From Rhodococcus coprophilus NBRC 100603 (GTDB lineage Bacteria; Actinomycetota; Actinomycetes; Mycobacteriales; Mycobacteriaceae): a DNA stretch of 64,000 nucleotides. Made by a program: the position numbers and the translations under genes. Shown here piece after piece: positions 44,988 to 55,952 of this stretch. The number at the start of each line of letters is the position of its first letter. Within the stretch, counting starts at the first letter, position 1. The stretch spans positions 186,001 through 250,000 of the forward strand of contig NZ_BDAM01000002.1 in assembly GCF_001895045.1 (NCBI RefSeq), read 5' to 3'. Under the pieces are notes generated by a model that did no database searches, was not told the origin of the DNA, and worked only from the letters and a program-made list of their open reading frames with translations.

Positions 44988-47900
44988 TCACGCCTTGGTG
45001 ATCGACGCGCGGGCTCCTTCACCCAGGTCGATCGGGTCGGCTCCGGCGGTGCCGAGTTCGAATGTCGTGGCGAGCACTTCGCCGGCGATCAGATCCCGAT
45101 GCCGGGCAGCCCATTCGGCGCGCTCGGCGGGCACCTCGAACTGCACCGAGATACGGTCCGACACGTCGAGACCGAGGTTCCGGCGAGCGTCCTGCAACTC
45201 GCGGATGCGGTCCTTGGCCCAGCCTTCCGCTTCGAGTTCCTCCGTCACATTCGTGTCGAGGACGACGAGCCCGTTGCCGCCCGGCAGTGCCGCAGTGGAT
45301 TCCGGTTCCGCCGCGACGAGCCTGCGCGTGTACTCCTCGGGCAGCAGCTCGATCCCGGCCGCGGTGACGATGCCGTCCTCGGACTCGGTCCAATCGCCGG
45401 CCTTGACGGCCTTGATGACCTTCTGCACGTCCTTGCCGAGCCGCGGACCGGCGACCCGTGCGTTGACGACGACCTCGAAACGGCCGTGCGCTTCCACATC
45501 GTCGGTCAGCACGACCTGCTTGACGTTCACCTCGTCCTTGATCAGGTCCACGAACGGCTCGAGGTGCGCCGAACCGGGTGTCGCCACCGTGACCAGCGGA
45601 AGCGGCAACCGCACCCGCAGGTGCTGTGCCTTACGCAGCGACAGCACCGTCGAGCACGCACCCCGCACCTCGTCCATCGCGGTGACGAGCTCCGGGTCGG
45701 CGGGCAGTTCGTCCGCGGTGGGCCAGTCGGCGAGATGCACCGAGCGTTCCCCGGTCAGTCCCCGCCAGATCACCTCGGTGGCCAGCGGAAGAAGCGGTGC
45801 CGCAAGCCGGGTCACCACTTCGAGAACCGTGTGGAGCGTGTCGATCGCGTCGCGGTCCTCGTCCCAGAACCGGGTGCGCGAACGTCGCACGTACCAGTTG
45901 GTGAGGGCGTCGCAGAACGTGCGCAGCTCGTCGCAGGCGCCTGCGATGTCCACGGCCTCGAGCGCGTCGGTGATGACGTCGCGGGTCTCGGCGAGCTTGG
46001 CGAGGATGTACCGGTCGAGCACGTTCGTCGAGTCGGTCCGCCACGTGCCCGGCGTCGAGGCGTAGAGCTGGAGGAAACTCCAGGCGTTCCACAACGGCAG
46101 CAGTGCCTGCCGCACACCTTCACGGATGCCCTGTTCGGTGACGACCAGGTTGCCACCGCGCAGGATGGGCGACGACATGAGGAACCACCGCATGGCGTCG
46201 GAGCCGTCGCGGGAGAAGACCTCATTGACGTCGGGGTAGTTGCCCTTCGATTTGCTCATCTTCAAGCCGTCCTCACCGAGGACGATGCCGTGGGCAGCAA
46301 CGGTTTTGAACGCCGGACGGTCGAAGAGCGCGGTCGCCAGGACGTGCAGGGTGTAGAACCACCCGCGCGTCTGCCCGTTGTACTCGACGATGAAGTCGCC
46401 CGGGAAGTGCGAGTCGAACCAGTCGGTGTTCTCGAACGGGTAGTGCACCTGCGCGAACGGCATCGAGCCCGACTCGAACCAGCAGTCGAGCACCTCGGGG
46501 ACCCGTCGCATCGTCGACGCGCCGGTCGGGTCGTCCGGATTGGGCCGGGTGAGCATGTCGATCATGGGCCGGTGCAGATCATCGGGCCGCACGCCGAAGT
46601 CACGCTCGAGTTCGTCGAGCGAACCGTAGACGTCCACACGCGGATACTCCGGGTTGTCCGACACCCAGACCGGGATCGGGCTGCCCCAGTAGCGGTTCCG
46701 GCTGATGTTCCAGTCGCGTGCGCCCTCGAGCCATTTGCCGAACTGGCCGTCGCGGATGTGTTCGGGCACCCAGGTGATCTGCTTGTTCAACTCGACCATG
46801 CGGTCGCGGAACTGGGTGACGGCGACGAACCACGACGGGACAGCCATGTAGATCAGCGGCTGACCGGAACGCCACGAATGCGGGTACGAGTGCTCGATCG
46901 TCTCGTGGCGCAGCAGCTTTCCGGCCGCCTTGAGGTCCTTGATGATCACCGGGTTGGCGTCGAAGACCTGCAGTCCCTCGTACGGCGGCACCATCGAGGT
47001 GAACTTGCCGCCCGGGTCGAGCGGCTGCACCAGCTCGATGCCGTTGCGCTGGCAGTACTCCATGTCCTCTTCACCGAAAGCCGGTGCGAGGTGGACGATT
47101 CCGGTACCGGAATCGGTAGTGACGTAATCCGCGGCGATGACGTGGTGCGCGTTGTCGCGGCCGACGAAGAAATCGAACGGCGGCTCGTACGCGAGACCGA
47201 CGAGATCCGACCCGGCGTACTCGGCGAGAACCAGCGGCTCGTCGCCGAACTCACGGCTGTAGTGGCCGAGCCGGTCCTTCGCCAGCAGATAGGTTTTCGC
47301 GTCGTCGCCCTCGCCGGTCCGCACCGCGACGTAGGTGATGTCCGGGTGCACCGCGATCGCGAGGTTGGACGGCAGCGTCCACGGCGTCGTGGTCCAGATC
47401 AGCGCGTTCGCGCCGTCCAGCTCGGTGCCCGGTGCGTGCAGCACCATGTCCACGGTGACGGCAGGGTCCTGACGCATCTTGTAGGCGTCGTCGAGCCGCG
47501 TCTCCTGGTTGGACAGGGGTGTCTGCTCGTACCAGCTGTAGGGCAGCACACGGAAACCCTGGTAGATCAGGCCCTTGTCGTACAGCGACTTGAACGCCCA
47601 CATGACCGATTCCATGAAGTCCAGGTCCAGGGTCTTGTAGTCGTTGTCGAAATCGACCCAGCGGGCCTGCCGGGTGACGTAGTCGCGCCACTCCCCCGTG
47701 TACCGCAAGACCGACTGCTTGCAGTAGGCGTTGAACTCGGCCAGACCCATCGTGTCGATCTGCGACTTGTCTGTGATGCCGAGCTGCTTCTCGGCTTCGA
47801 GTTCGGCCGGAAGGCCGTGGCAGTCCCAGCCGAAACGACGGTCGACCCTTTTGCCACGCATCGTCTGGAATCGCGGCACGAGGTCCTTGACGTACCCGGT

Positions 47901-48152
47901 GAGCAGATGGCCGTAGTGCGGCAGGCCGTTAGCGAAGGGCGGACCGTCGTAGAAGACGAAGTCCTCGGCACCCTCGCGGTTGGTGAGCGAGGCCCGGAAC
48001 GTGTCGTCCTTCGCCCAGTGCGCGAGGACACGCTCCTCGAGGTCCGGGAAGTCGACGCCCGAATCGCGCGGGAGCCCGTAGTCGACTCGCGGGTAACCGG
48101 CGCCGGCTGCGGCGTCCGAGGTGTGATCCGGTGCGGTGTTTTTCTCGATCAC
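44988..48152 (-). CDS. ileS: Isoleucyl-tRNA synthetase
   Basis: 1054 residues, class I synthetase with editing domain. The HIGH motif appears as HYGH (residues 79-82, in [12 protein letters not shown]), the KMSKS motif as [10 protein letters not shown] (about 631), and the CP1 editing domain lies between them. A C-terminal anticodon-binding part ends ASITKA. It is the long, eukaryote-like IleS type found in Actinobacteria. A T-box leader precedes it, so expression should rise when tRNA-Ile is uncharged. Confidence 0.97.
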   Translation of the reverse strand: MIEKNTAPDHTSDAAAGAGYPRVDYGLPRDSGVDFPDLEERVLAHWAKDDTFRASLTNREGAEDFVFYDGPPFANGLPHYGHLLTGYVKDLVPRFQTMRGKRVDRRFGWDCHGLPAELEAEKQLGITDKSQIDTMGLAEFNAYCKQSVLRYTGEWRDYVTRQARWVDFDNDYKTLDLDFMESVMWAFKSLYDKGLIYQGFRVLPYSWYEQTPLSNQETRLDDAYKMRQDPAVTVDMVLHAPGTELDGANALIWTTTPWTLPSNLAIAVHPDITYVAVRTGEGDDAKTYLLAKDRLGHYSREFGDEPLVLAEYAGSDLVGLAYEPPFDFFVGRDNAHHVIAADYVTTDSGTGIVHLAPAFGEEDMEYCQRNGIELVQPLDPGGKFTSMVPPYEGLQVFDANPVIIKDLKAAGKLLRHETIEHSYPHSWRSGQPLIYMAVPSWFVAVTQFRDRMVELNKQITWVPEHIRDGQFGKWLEGARDWNISRNRYWGSPIPVWVSDNPEYPRVDVYGSLDELERDFGVRPDDLHRPMIDMLTRPNPDDPTGASTMRRVPEVLDCWFESGSMPFAQVHYPFENTDWFDSHFPGDFIVEYNGQTRGWFYTLHVLATALFDRPAFKTVAAHGIVLGEDGLKMSKSKGNYPDVNEVFSRDGSDAMRWFLMSSPILRGGNLVVTEQGIREGVRQALLPLWNAWSFLQLYASTPGTWRTDSTNVLDRYILAKLAETRDVITDALEAVDIAGACDELRTFCDALTNWYVRRSRTRFWDEDRDAIDTLHTVLEVVTRLAAPLLPLATEVIWRGLTGERSVHLADWPTADELPADPELVTAMDEVRGACSTVLSLRKAQHLRVRLPLPLVTVATPGSAHLEPFVDLIKDEVNVKQVVLTDDVEAHGRFEVVVNARVAGPRLGKDVQKVIKAVKAGDWTESEDGIVTAAGIELLPEEYTRRLVAAEPESTAALPGGNGLVVLDTNVTEELEAEGWAKDRIRELQDARRNLGLDVSDRISVQFEVPAERAEWAARHRDLIAGEVLATTFELGTAGADPIDLGEGARASITKA

Positions 48153-48154
48153 AG

Positions 48155-48420
48155 CGTAGATACCTCCGTGCCTGGATGTTCGGCACGGGGACGATCACCG
48201 TGCACTGCGCACGGTCACCGCGGTACCACCCCGCTTGCGCCGTTCCGTACGGAACGGGCCACTCGTTCTCCGGGCTGTGACGGGCCCTCCCGTTCGGTTC
48301 TACTAAGCGACGCACCGCATGGCGCACCGCTGTTCTTCCGAAGGCTCCCCGGTGATGGCCGGATCGACGCCGCCCCGCTGCGCGGGGATCTTGCCTCATG
48401 TTGCGAGTCTTGCTTTTTCC
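48155..48420 (-). promoter_or_regulatory. T-box riboswitch (ileS leader, actinobacterial type)
   Basis: The conserved T-box GGGGTGGTACCGCGG lies at 48232-48218 (minus strand). Upstream is a very short stem I with the Ile specifier AUC (48364-48362) in GTCGATCCGGCC, followed by ACCGGGGAGCC. A GC-hairpin (48373-48387) precedes it. A GTGCGCA/TGCACGG pairing near the start codon and the absence of a U-tract suggest translational control, as known for mycobacterial ileS T-boxes. A TACAAT -10 element is at 48426-48421. Confidence 0.88.
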
Positions 48421-48434
48421 ATTGTAGGGAGTGA

Positions 48435-48677
48435 TCAGCCGTCCGAGGAATCCCGGTCTTCCCGGGACTGCTTACGCTTTTTCGACGAGCGGGTCGTGCG
48501 TGTCGCGCCCTCTCCGGCCGGGGCGTTACGCGCGCCGAGTGCGCTCGCCAGCAGGAGCACTGCTCCGATCACGCACACCGCGATGCAGCCCCAGGCCCAC
48601 GCCACCGAACCGGTGATCAGCGCGATGACGAGAAGACCGAATCCGATTGCCGCGAGCATCAGCGTCACGACCAGCAC
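48435..48677 (-). CDS. Small two-helix membrane protein, 80 aa
   Basis: Two hydrophobic helices (MLVVTLMLAAIGFGLLVIAL and AWGCIAVCVIGAVLLLASAL) are followed by a highly basic/acidic tail (TRTTRSSKKRKQSREDRDSS). It lies between wag31 and the ileS leader on the same strand. It resembles conserved small proteins next to wag31 in mycolic-acid bacteria, possibly part of the polar growth machinery, but no role is proven. Confidence 0.75.
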   Translation of the reverse strand: MLVVTLMLAAIGFGLLVIALITGSVAWAWGCIAVCVIGAVLLLASALGARNAPAGEGATRTTRSSKKRKQSREDRDSSDG

Positions 48678-48724
48678 GACGCTCCTCTCAGCTTCGGGAC
48701 TTCACCGATTGCAGAACAACCCGG

Positions 48725-49567
48725 TCAGTTGGCGCCCTTCGCGAAGGACGAGGAACCGAACGACGACGAGTTGGACTGGTTGAACGCGTCCTGGCCGCCG
48801 TCGACCGGGACCGCGGACCCACGCTGTTCGAGTTCCTCGAGCTGCGATTCGAGGTACGACTTCAGGCGCACCCGGTACTCGCGCTCGAACGTCTTGAGCT
48901 GCTCGATGCGTCCTTCCAGCACGGAACGCTGCTGGTTGATCGTCGCCATGATCTCGGTGTGCTTCTTCTCGGCGTCGGCCTGCAGAGCGTCGGCCTTCTC
49001 CTTCGCCTGACGCAGCTGCGTCTCGGACCGGGTGCGCGCATCGGAGAGCATCGCGTCGGACTTCTGGCGCGCGTCGGCGATCATCGCCTCGCTCCGCGTC
49101 CGGGCGTCGGAGACGAGTTGCTCGGAGTTCGTCCGGGCGTTGCGGACCAGCTCTTCGGCCTCGTTCTTGGCGTCGCCGGTGAGACGGTCGGCCATCTCCT
49201 GCGCGAGCCCCAGCACCTTGGCTGCCTGCATGCTCGCGTCGCCGGTCGTCGGCGCTGCGGCCGCCACGGGGGCGGGCGTGGGTGCCGGCTCGGGCTTCGG
49301 AGTCTCCACGGCGCGCACGGGCTCGGGCTTGGCGGGCTGTGCAACCTGGTTCGACGAGGTCGACCGCGGAGCCTTCTTGGCTTCGGCCAGTTCTTGGTCG
49401 AGTTCGGCCACACGCTGACGCAGGTCGGCGTTCTCCTCGATCAGGGAGGTCAATTCCTGCTCGACGAGGTCGAGGAATGCGTCGACCTCGTCCTCGTTGT
49501 ACCCGCGCTTCCCGATAGGGGGCTTGCTGAACGCGACATTGTGCACATCAGCTGGTGTCAGCGGCAT
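48725..49567 (-). CDS. wag31: DivIVA/Wag31 polar growth protein
   Basis: 280 residues. The N-terminal DivIVA membrane-binding domain is [20 protein letters not shown], then [19 protein letters not shown], followed by two long coiled coils (about 30-65 and 135-245) around a Pro/Ala/Glu linker ([20 protein letters not shown]). It marks the cell poles and recruits the peptidoglycan and mycolate synthesis machinery; in mycobacteria it is phosphorylated by PknA/B. Usual place downstream of ftsZ-sepF-yggT. Confidence 0.96.
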   Translation of the reverse strand: MPLTPADVHNVAFSKPPIGKRGYNEDEVDAFLDLVEQELTSLIEENADLRQRVAELDQELAEAKKAPRSTSSNQVAQPAKPEPVRAVETPKPEPAPTPAPVAAAAPTTGDASMQAAKVLGLAQEMADRLTGDAKNEAEELVRNARTNSEQLVSDARTRSEAMIADARQKSDAMLSDARTRSETQLRQAKEKADALQADAEKKHTEIMATINQQRSVLEGRIEQLKTFEREYRVRLKSYLESQLEELEQRGSAVPVDGGQDAFNQSNSSSFGSSSFAKGAN

Positions 49568-49718
49568 GGAAGGGTCCCTTCACGCGTCAAATAAGCGGTC
49601 AAGCAGGCGTTCGGTGATATCGACAGTGCGTCACGCGTATCAAAACCCACTGTATCTGGCATTCCATTCTGGCACATCGCGGTCGTCGCGAGCCTCGTGG
49701 CCGCGCCGAGTCGGCGCG

Positions 49719-50009
49719 TCATACGACCCCGCCGCGCGGCAGGAAGGCCATCAGGAAGTACACGATGAACAGCAGGACCATGATCGAAAGGTCGAGTCGG
49801 ACACCGCCGAGATTGAGCGGTGGGATCAACCGCCGCAACAACTTCACCGGTGGATCGGTGACCGTGAAAATCGCCTCGAGTATCACCACGACGAACCCCG
49901 AGGGCTTCCAGTCCCGCGCGAAGGTCCTGATGAACTCGACGATGATCCGCCCGATCAGCAGAAGCCAGAAGATGAAGAGCAGGAACCAGAGCACCTCGAA
50001 TACGGCCAC
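49719..50009 (-). CDS. yggT: YggT-family integral membrane protein
   Basis: 96 residues with two membrane helices (VLWFLLFIFWLLLIGRIIVE and LDLSIMVLLFIVYFLMAFL) around the conserved VTDPPVKLLRRLIPPLNLGG loop. The family is linked by position to cell division (between sepF and wag31), but its activity is unresolved. Confidence 0.92.
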   Translation of the reverse strand: MAVFEVLWFLLFIFWLLLIGRIIVEFIRTFARDWKPSGFVVVILEAIFTVTDPPVKLLRRLIPPLNLGGVRLDLSIMVLLFIVYFLMAFLPRGGVV

Positions 50010-50050
50010 GTTTCCACAATGCCCGACGAATAGCGCCTAGCCAAACCGAA

Positions 50051-50118
50051 ACGCCCGGCCTGCAGTGACCTGCATCATGGCCGGGCGTGTCCGCGAGTCG
50101 CGAGGGAGGAGACTCGCG
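50051..50118. terminator. Two hairpins between sepF and yggT
   Basis: ACGCCCGGCC (50051-50060) pairs with GGCCGGGCGT (50079-50088), and CGCGAGTC (50092-50099) with GACTCGCG (50111-50118). Both lie just past the sepF stop and may attenuate transcription into yggT-wag31. Confidence 0.6.
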
Positions 50119-50123
50119 CGCAG

Positions 50124-50783
50124 TTACTGCTGGTTGTAGAAGCCGGTTTCGGCGATGCGCTTGCGTTCTTCGGCAGAGACGTCGATATCGGCGGGAGAGA
50201 GAAGGAACACTTTGGTCGCGACCTTGTCGAACGAACCACGCAACGCGAAGGCCAGGCCCGCCGCGAAGTCGACGAGTCGCTTCGCGTCGGCGTTGCTCAT
50301 CTCCACCAGATCCATGATCACCGGCGTCCCGTCGCGGAAGCGCTCACCGATCGTGCGCGCCTCCCCGTAGTCGCGGGGACGCAGGGTGGTGATCTTCGAC
50401 AACGGTCCGCCTTCGTCGAACAGGGCGCCGCGGCGGGGCTCCGCGCGGTCGATTCGGGTCTCGGCGCCCAGCGACGACCGCACCGGCACGCGGGCCGGAG
50501 CCACGGGCCGGGGCGCACGCGCGGTGATCGGCTCCACGCGCGGAGTCCGCGCGGGCGGGTCGTAGTGATCGAAGTCGTCGTCCGCGAACTCGCGGACGCT
50601 CTCTTCCCGCCGAACCGGCGGGTATTCGTCGCGATGCGACGGTGCATACGAGGAGTAGTCCGGTTCGCCGTAGTCGCGATCCCGCTCACGACGCGCACTC
50701 GACGGATCGTCGAGGTAGTCGTCCTCGTAATCCTCGAGCGGCACCATCCCGAAGTAGGCCTTGAACTTGTGGAGCGTGCTCAT
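50124..50783 (-). CDS. sepF: Cell division protein SepF
   Basis: 219 residues from ATG 50783. The N-terminal membrane-targeting helix ([12 protein letters not shown]) is followed by a disordered Asp/Arg/Tyr-rich linker (about 15-115) and the C-terminal SepF core that binds FtsZ ([48 protein letters not shown]-like [13 protein letters not shown]). It anchors the Z-ring in bacteria lacking FtsA. Usual actinobacterial position. Confidence 0.94.
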   Translation of the reverse strand: MSTLHKFKAYFGMVPLEDYEDDYLDDPSSARRERDRDYGEPDYSSYAPSHRDEYPPVRREESVREFADDDFDHYDPPARTPRVEPITARAPRPVAPARVPVRSSLGAETRIDRAEPRRGALFDEGGPLSKITTLRPRDYGEARTIGERFRDGTPVIMDLVEMSNADAKRLVDFAAGLAFALRGSFDKVATKVFLLSPADIDVSAEERKRIAETGFYNQQ

Positions 50784-50815
50784 TCGATCGCCCTTCCCTC
50801 GCGCGGCGGTTCCCA

Positions 50816-51556
50816 TCAGGCTATCGGCCGGGTACCCAGAACTGCCGTTCCGACACGCACGCAGGTAGATCCCCACCTCACAGCGTGTTCAAGATCACCC
50901 GACATGCCCGCCGAGAGTTCTGTTGCGCCGGGGTGTTCGGCGAGCAGACTCGTGTGGAGTCCGGCCAGCCGAGCGAACGCCGCGTCCGGTTCCCACCCGA
51001 GCGGCGGGACACCCATCAGTCCCCCGAGTTCGAGTTCGGGGGCGGAGGCGACGGCGTCTGCGAGAGAACCGAGTTCGTCGGCGACGACACCCCCGCGCTC
51101 ACGGTCACCGTCGAGGCTGACCTGCAGAAGCACCCGGATCGGCGTCGATCGCTCCCCCGAATCCTGAGCTGCGGCAACGCCTTTGGCGAGTGCGGACGCG
51201 AGCCTGAGGCTGTCGACCGAGTGCACCGTGTGCGCCCACCGCGCGACGGCGCGGGCTTTGTTCCGCTGGAGCCGGCCGATCATGTGCCACTCGACCTCGC
51301 CCGGCACCGTTTCCCGGAACTGCGCGATCTTCGCCGCGGCTTCCTGTTCGCGGGATTCACCGAACGCGCGGCACCCGAGTTCGTACAGGAGTACCGCGTC
51401 GGTGACCGGAAAGTACTTCGTCACCACCAGCAGTGCGACATCCGACGGTTCGCGGTCTGCCGCACGGGCGGCGGCATCGAGGCGCTCGCGCACCGCGACC
51501 AACCGGCCCGCAAGTTCCGCACGACGATGCTGGCGGGATTGTTCGGCCGCGTTCAC
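50816..51556 (-). CDS. yggS: YggS/PLPBP pyridoxal-phosphate homeostasis protein
   Basis: 246 residues. An alanine-racemase-like barrel; the PLP lysine is in [11 protein letters not shown]. The family block [16 protein letters not shown] follows, with [20 protein letters not shown] and the C-terminal [28 protein letters not shown] phosphate-binding end. It buffers free PLP by family knowledge. It overlaps the upstream pgeF-like gene by 4 bp (ATGA). Confidence 0.94.
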   Translation of the reverse strand: MNAAEQSRQHRRAELAGRLVAVRERLDAAARAADREPSDVALLVVTKYFPVTDAVLLYELGCRAFGESREQEAAAKIAQFRETVPGEVEWHMIGRLQRNKARAVARWAHTVHSVDSLRLASALAKGVAAAQDSGERSTPIRVLLQVSLDGDRERGGVVADELGSLADAVASAPELELGGLMGVPPLGWEPDAAFARLAGLHTSLLAEHPGATELSAGMSGDLEHAVRWGSTCVRVGTAVLGTRPIA

Positions 51557-52311
51557 GCGGTGTCCTCCTTCTCACCGCCCGCGGTGATGTTCTCGAGCCA
51601 GATCACCGACGCGAACCGTCCCGTGGGCGAACTACGGCGGTGGCTGAACAGCGTCGGGTCCTCGATCGTGCAGCGGGGATCCTCGACGACCGACGTGACC
51701 CCGTTTTCCGCCAGCTGCCTCCGCAGGCCGGCACGCAGGTCGAGACCCGGTGTACCGCGCTCGGTGCGGGTCGCGCTACCGGGAAGGTGGGCCTCGACGT
51801 CGTCACGCATCGCGGCGGGAACCTCGTAGCGTGCACCGCTGGCCGCCGGGCCGAGCAGTGCCCCAATGCGTTCCGGTCGCGCGCCGAGTTCGCGCATGGC
51901 ATCCAGCACGCGCGGCAGGATCCCGATCCGGGCACCGACACGTCCGGCGTGCACTGCCGCGACGACGCCTGCTTCGTCGTCCGAGAGCAGGATCGACACG
52001 CAGTCCGCGCTGAGCGCGACCAGTGCGAGATCGGTTGCCCGCGTCACCAGGGCGTCGGTAGCGGGCACCTCCCCCACGACCGGACCGTCCACGACCGTCA
52101 CGTTGCGACTGTGGATCTGTTCCATCCACACGAGTCGTTCTTCGGGCAACCCGATCGCCGACGCCAGACGGCGACGGTTCGCCGCGACAGCGGCGGGGTC
52201 GTCACCGACGTGAGCGGCGAGATTGAAGCTGTCGTAAGGCGGGGCCGAGACCCCGCCGGCTCGTGTGGTGACGACCCGGCGGGAACGCAACCCGGTATGC
52301 GAATCGCTCAA
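51553..52311 (-). CDS. pgeF: YfiH/PgeF-type multicopper-oxidase-like (LACC1 family) protein
   Basis: 252 residues. A conserved fold with His/Cys zinc site: [37 protein letters not shown] and [20 protein letters not shown] (a variant of the usual VHAGWRG). Homologues remove misincorporated amino acids from peptidoglycan precursors (PgeF) or act as purine phosphorylases. Co-location with ftsZ supports an envelope role. Start overlaps the ftsZ stop. Confidence 0.9.
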   Translation of the reverse strand: MSDSHTGLRSRRVVTTRAGGVSAPPYDSFNLAAHVGDDPAAVAANRRRLASAIGLPEERLVWMEQIHSRNVTVVDGPVVGEVPATDALVTRATDLALVALSADCVSILLSDDEAGVVAAVHAGRVGARIGILPRVLDAMRELGARPERIGALLGPAASGARYEVPAAMRDDVEAHLPGSATRTERGTPGLDLRAGLRRQLAENGVTSVVEDPRCTIEDPTLFSHRRSSPTGRFASVIWLENITAGGEKEDTA

Positions 52312-53510
52312 CGGCGCATGAAGATAGGCACGTCGACGTCGTCACCGTCGTCCTCGTCGTCGACGGGACGCGTCTGCTGGCCTCCGGAGGCGGGCGGAAG
52401 TCCACCACCGGATGCGGGACCGGAATCGCGCACCGTCGCCGTGTCTGCCGTTTCGCGGTCGGACCGGCCGAGGTCACCGGCGCGCCCGGCACCGATGCTC
52501 CCGGGGCGGGTGCCGGAGGTCTGCGTCGACTGCGTGGACTCGACGGGCCGGCGCGCGGGCGGGGTGCCTGCGTCGAACCCGGCTGCGATCACCGTGACGC
52601 GCACCTCGTCTCCGAGCGAGTCGTCGATGACGGTGCCGAAGATGATGTTGGCGTCGATGTGAGCGGCTTCCTGCACGAGCGAAGCAGCCTCGTTGATCTC
52701 GAACAGGCCGAGGTCGGATCCACCGGCGATGGACAGCAGCACGCCGCGCGCGCCTTCCATCGACGCTTCGAGGAGCGGGGAGTTGATCGCGGCCTCGGCC
52801 GCCTTGATCGCACGACCCTCACCGCGCGACGAACCGATACCCATGAGCGCGGACCCGGCGCCGGACATGACGCCCTTGACGTCGGCGAAGTCGACGTTGA
52901 TCAGACCCGGCGTGGTGATCAGGTCGGTGATGCCCTGGACGCCGTTGAGGAGAACCTCGTCGGCGGAACGGAAGGCATCCATGAGGCTCACGGCGGCGTC
53001 CCCGAGCTGGAGCAGCCGGTCGTTGGGGATCACGATGAGCGTGTCGCAGGACTCGCGGAGCGCCTGGATGCCGTTGTCGGCCTGGCTGCCACGACGCTTG
53101 CCCTCGAACGAGAACGGACGCGTGACGACGCCGACGGTCAGGGCACCGAGCTTGCGGGCGATGCTGGCCACGACGGGCGCACCGCCTGTGCCGGTGCCAC
53201 CACCCTCGCCGGCGGTGACGAAGACCATGTCGGCGCCCTTGAGCACCTCTTCGATCTCGTCCTTGTGGTCTTCGGCGGCCTTCCGGCCCACCTCGGGGTC
53301 GGCGCCCGCGCCGAGTCCACGGGTCAGTTCACGGCCGACATCGAGCTTGACGTCGGCGTCGGACATGAGCAGAGCCTGCGCGTCGGTGTTGACGGCAATG
53401 AACTCGACTCCCTTGAGTCCCTGTTCGATCATGCGGTTGACCGCGTTCACGCCGCCACCGCCGATACCGACGACCTTGATTACGGCGAGGTAGTTGTGCG
53501 GGGGCGTCAT
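52308..53510 (-). CDS. ftsZ: Cell division GTPase FtsZ
   Basis: 400 residues from ATG 53510; the longer frame to 53552 is not supported. The tubulin signature GGGTGTG is at residues 103-109, N-terminal [18 protein letters not shown]7 loop region [17 protein letters not shown], and the conserved C-terminal tail DVPIFMRR that binds SepF/FtsW. A Pro/Thr-rich linker of about 70 residues precedes the tail. It polymerises into the Z-ring at mid-cell. Confidence 0.97.
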   Translation of the reverse strand: MTPPHNYLAVIKVVGIGGGGVNAVNRMIEQGLKGVEFIAVNTDAQALLMSDADVKLDVGRELTRGLGAGADPEVGRKAAEDHKDEIEEVLKGADMVFVTAGEGGGTGTGGAPVVASIARKLGALTVGVVTRPFSFEGKRRGSQADNGIQALRESCDTLIVIPNDRLLQLGDAAVSLMDAFRSADEVLLNGVQGITDLITTPGLINVDFADVKGVMSGAGSALMGIGSSRGEGRAIKAAEAAINSPLLEASMEGARGVLLSIAGGSDLGLFEINEAASLVQEAAHIDANIIFGTVIDDSLGDEVRVTVIAAGFDAGTPPARRPVESTQSTQTSGTRPGSIGAGRAGDLGRSDRETADTATVRDSGPASGGGLPPASGGQQTRPVDDEDDGDDVDVPIFMRR

Positions 53511-53574
53511 GGGCTCTCGCCTTCCTGGGTTTTCGGGCCACGCTTCGATCAATCGTTGTCGCCACCGTGAAAAC

Positions 53575-53603
53575 CCTCAACCATAGCTTGAAGGTGATGT
53601 CAA
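53575..53603 (-). promoter_or_regulatory. Candidate ftsZ promoter
   Basis: On the minus strand TTGACA (53603-53598) and, after 17 bp, TTGAGG (53580-53575) in the 184-bp ftsQ-ftsZ gap. The -35 is exact, the -10 weak. A separate ftsZ promoter in this gap is usual for the lineage. Confidence 0.45.
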
Positions 53604-53694
53604 GTGCGCGACTGGTTCGAAACGCTATGGCACCGCGACGGGGATTTGCTAGTGGACTCGCCGGAGAGAGCACACGAATTTCGCGCCGGTTTTC

Positions 53695-54426
53695 TCAGCG
53701 CACGGTCGGGAGGTCCGGGCTGGCGACATCGAACTGCTGCCCCGGCTGGGTGAGCAACGGAAGAATCACCGCTGCCTTACGTTCCGATCTTTCCACACTG
53801 CCCCACACCACGACCCGGCCGTCCACCAGAACCAGGGAGATGTCCGTGTCCGACCGGGCCTCCACGGCCTCGACCTGTACGCGGACCTCGGGCGGCAGCG
53901 CCTCGAGCACCTGCACGGCCGCGACGGTCGCGGGATCGCCGGTACCGGGGGTCGCGGTGACAAGGCGCGGGGTCAGCAGCGGCGGGGGTTCGACAGCGAA
54001 ATCGACGCCCTCGACGTCGACCGAGTGGGTTCCGTCGGTCGCCTCGAAGTACAGAACCGCCACGCGTTCGGTCACGGTGACCCGCAACGACGACGGATAC
54101 TCGCGCTGAACGCGGACGGAAACGGCACGGGGAAGGGTAGCCACGCGCTGCGCTGCCGCGGCGGTGTCTACCTGAAGCAGCGGTGTGCCCTCCGAAACCG
54201 CGAGCACATCCAGCACCTCCTCGCGGGTCACCGCACCGAGCCCGTCCACGGCGATGGTGCGGACCGACAGCAGCGGCGAGAACCAGGCGACCGCGATCGC
54301 GGCGAGGAGGGTCGCGACCACGGCCGCCCCGAGGAACACCGTCCGTACCCGCACGGAGCGCCCGGAGGGCCGTCGCGCGGTGTTGCGGTCGCGTCTGTCC
54401 CGCGTTCGGGTGGAGGTGGGCGTCAC
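53695..54426 (-). CDS. ftsQ: Cell division protein FtsQ
   Basis: 243 residues: a basic cytoplasmic N-terminus ([20 protein letters not shown]), one membrane helix (about 28-50), then the POTRA domain ([40 protein letters not shown]) and the beta domain with [20 protein letters not shown] near the C-terminus. It connects early and late divisome proteins. Four-base overlap with murC. Confidence 0.94.
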   Translation of the reverse strand: MTPTSTRTRDRRDRNTARRPSGRSVRVRTVFLGAAVVATLLAAIAVAWFSPLLSVRTIAVDGLGAVTREEVLDVLAVSEGTPLLQVDTAAAAQRVATLPRAVSVRVQREYPSSLRVTVTERVAVLYFEATDGTHSVDVEGVDFAVEPPPLLTPRLVTATPGTGDPATVAAVQVLEALPPEVRVQVEAVEARSDTDISLVLVDGRVVVWGSVERSERKAAVILPLLTQPGQQFDVASPDLPTVR

Positions 54427-55952
54427 GAGCCGGCCGGCTCCGGTCCGGAACCGGCCGGGCGGAACCGGCTGGGCCTGGCGTGCAGCGCGTCGAGAATCTG
54501 CCGGCCGAGCATGGTGACATCACCTGCGCCCATGGTGATCACGATGTCACCGGGCCGGCTGAGGTTCGCCACCTGGCGGGGCACCGCAGACAGGTCCGGC
54601 TGGTAGTGGACGGGCTTGGTCACCGCCCGCGCCACGAGCGCGCCGCTCACACCCGGAATCGGTTCCTCACGAGCGCCGTACACGTCGAGGACGACCACCT
54701 CGTCGGCCAGATCGAGTGCCGCACCGAACTCGGTGGCGAAAGTCTCGGTGCGCGAATAGAGGTGGGGCTGGAACACCACGATCACGCGGGGCCGTTCCGT
54801 TCCCGATTCGGTGTACCGCAGCGGTTCGCCGGCGACCAGTTCGGCCGCGGCCGCCAGCACTGCACGGACCTCGGTGGGATGGTGCGCGTAGTCGTCGAAG
54901 ACGCGCACGCCGTGTTCACGGCCGGTGTACTGGAACCGGCGGTGGACCCCGCCGAATCCGGCGAGCCCCTCGATCGCCTCGTCGACCTGCGCTCCGGCTT
55001 CGAGTGCGCCGAGCAGCGCCGCGAGCGCGTTGAGTGCCATGTGCCGGCCCGGCACCGAAAGTCGCACGGTGCGCGGTGTGTCCTCACCGGCCAGGTGGAA
55101 CTCGGCGACACCGCCGATGTCCTTGGCTTCCCAGTCGAGCAGTCTCACGCCGACGGGCACGCCGCGGTATTCGGGATCGGTGCCGATGACGTCGGATGTT
55201 CCGTAGCCGAGCACGCGCAGGCCGCGGCGACCGAGAGCGACCACTCGCTCGGCGAGCGCAGCGGAACCCGGGTCGTCGAGACACACCACCAGCAGCCCGC
55301 TTTCGGGCAGACGCGCGACGAAGTCGTCGAACACCCGGGTGTACGCCTCGGCAGTGCCGAAGTAGTCGAGATGGTCGGGCTCTATGTTGGTGACGATGAT
55401 CGTGTCGGGGTCGTACTGCAGCAGCGAGCCGTCGCTCTCGTCGGCCTCGGCGACGAACACGTCCCCGCTGCCGTGGTGAGCATTGGTCCCGGATTCGTTG
55501 AGCTCACCGCCCACGGCGAACGACGGATCGAACCCGCAGTGCTGCAACGCGACGACCAGCATCGACGTGGTCGAGGTCTTGCCGTGCGTACCCGAGACGA
55601 GGAACGTGCGGTGGCCGCGCATCAAGGATGCGAGCACGGTGGGGCGCAACAGGATCGGAATACCGCGTTGCCGGGCGGCGACCAGTTCGGGATTGTTCTG
55701 CGGGATAGCGGCAAACGTGGTGACCACCGCGGTGGGTCCGCCGTCGAGCAGGTCGAGGGCCCCGGCGTCGTGTCCGATGCGGACCTGCGCGCCCCGGGCG
55801 CGCAGGGCGAGCACTCCGCGGCTTTCCTTGGCGTCCGACCCGGAGACCTGACCGCCCCGAGCCAGAAGGATGCGGGCGATACCGGACATGCCGGCACCAC
55901 CGATCCCGACCATGTGCACCCGCTCGAGTTCTGCGGGCAACTGCGCACTCAT
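54423..55952 (-). CDS. murC: UDP-N-acetylmuramate-L-alanine ligase MurC
   Basis: 509 residues. ATP-dependent ligase adding the first residue of the stem peptide. N-terminal Rossmann-like [21 protein letters not shown] loop [11 protein letters not shown] at about 122-132, and the family block [15 protein letters not shown], plus [15 protein letters not shown]. No ddl is fused or adjacent. Overlaps both neighbours by 4 bp. Confidence 0.97.
   Translation of the reverse strand: MSAQLPAELERVHMVGIGGAGMSGIARILLARGGQVSGSDAKESRGVLALRARGAQVRIGHDAGALDLLDGGPTAVVTTFAAIPQNNPELVAARQRGIPILLRPTVLASLMRGHRTFLVSGTHGKTSTTSMLVVALQHCGFDPSFAVGGELNESGTNAHHGSGDVFVAEADESDGSLLQYDPDTIIVTNIEPDHLDYFGTAEAYTRVFDDFVARLPESGLLVVCLDDPGSAALAERVVALGRRGLRVLGYGTSDVIGTDPEYRGVPVGVRLLDWEAKDIGGVAEFHLAGEDTPRTVRLSVPGRHMALNALAALLGALEAGAQVDEAIEGLAGFGGVHRRFQYTGREHGVRVFDDYAHHPTEVRAVLAAAAELVAGEPLRYTESGTERPRVIVVFQPHLYSRTETFATEFGAALDLADEVVVLDVYGAREEPIPGVSGALVARAVTKPVHYQPDLSAVPRQVANLSRPGDIVITMGAGDVTMLGRQILDALHARPSRFRPAGSGPEPAGS

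Noticed and set aside
45099-48434. 1111-codon open frame antisense to ileS
   Set aside because: Same artefact; it also runs through the T-box leader.
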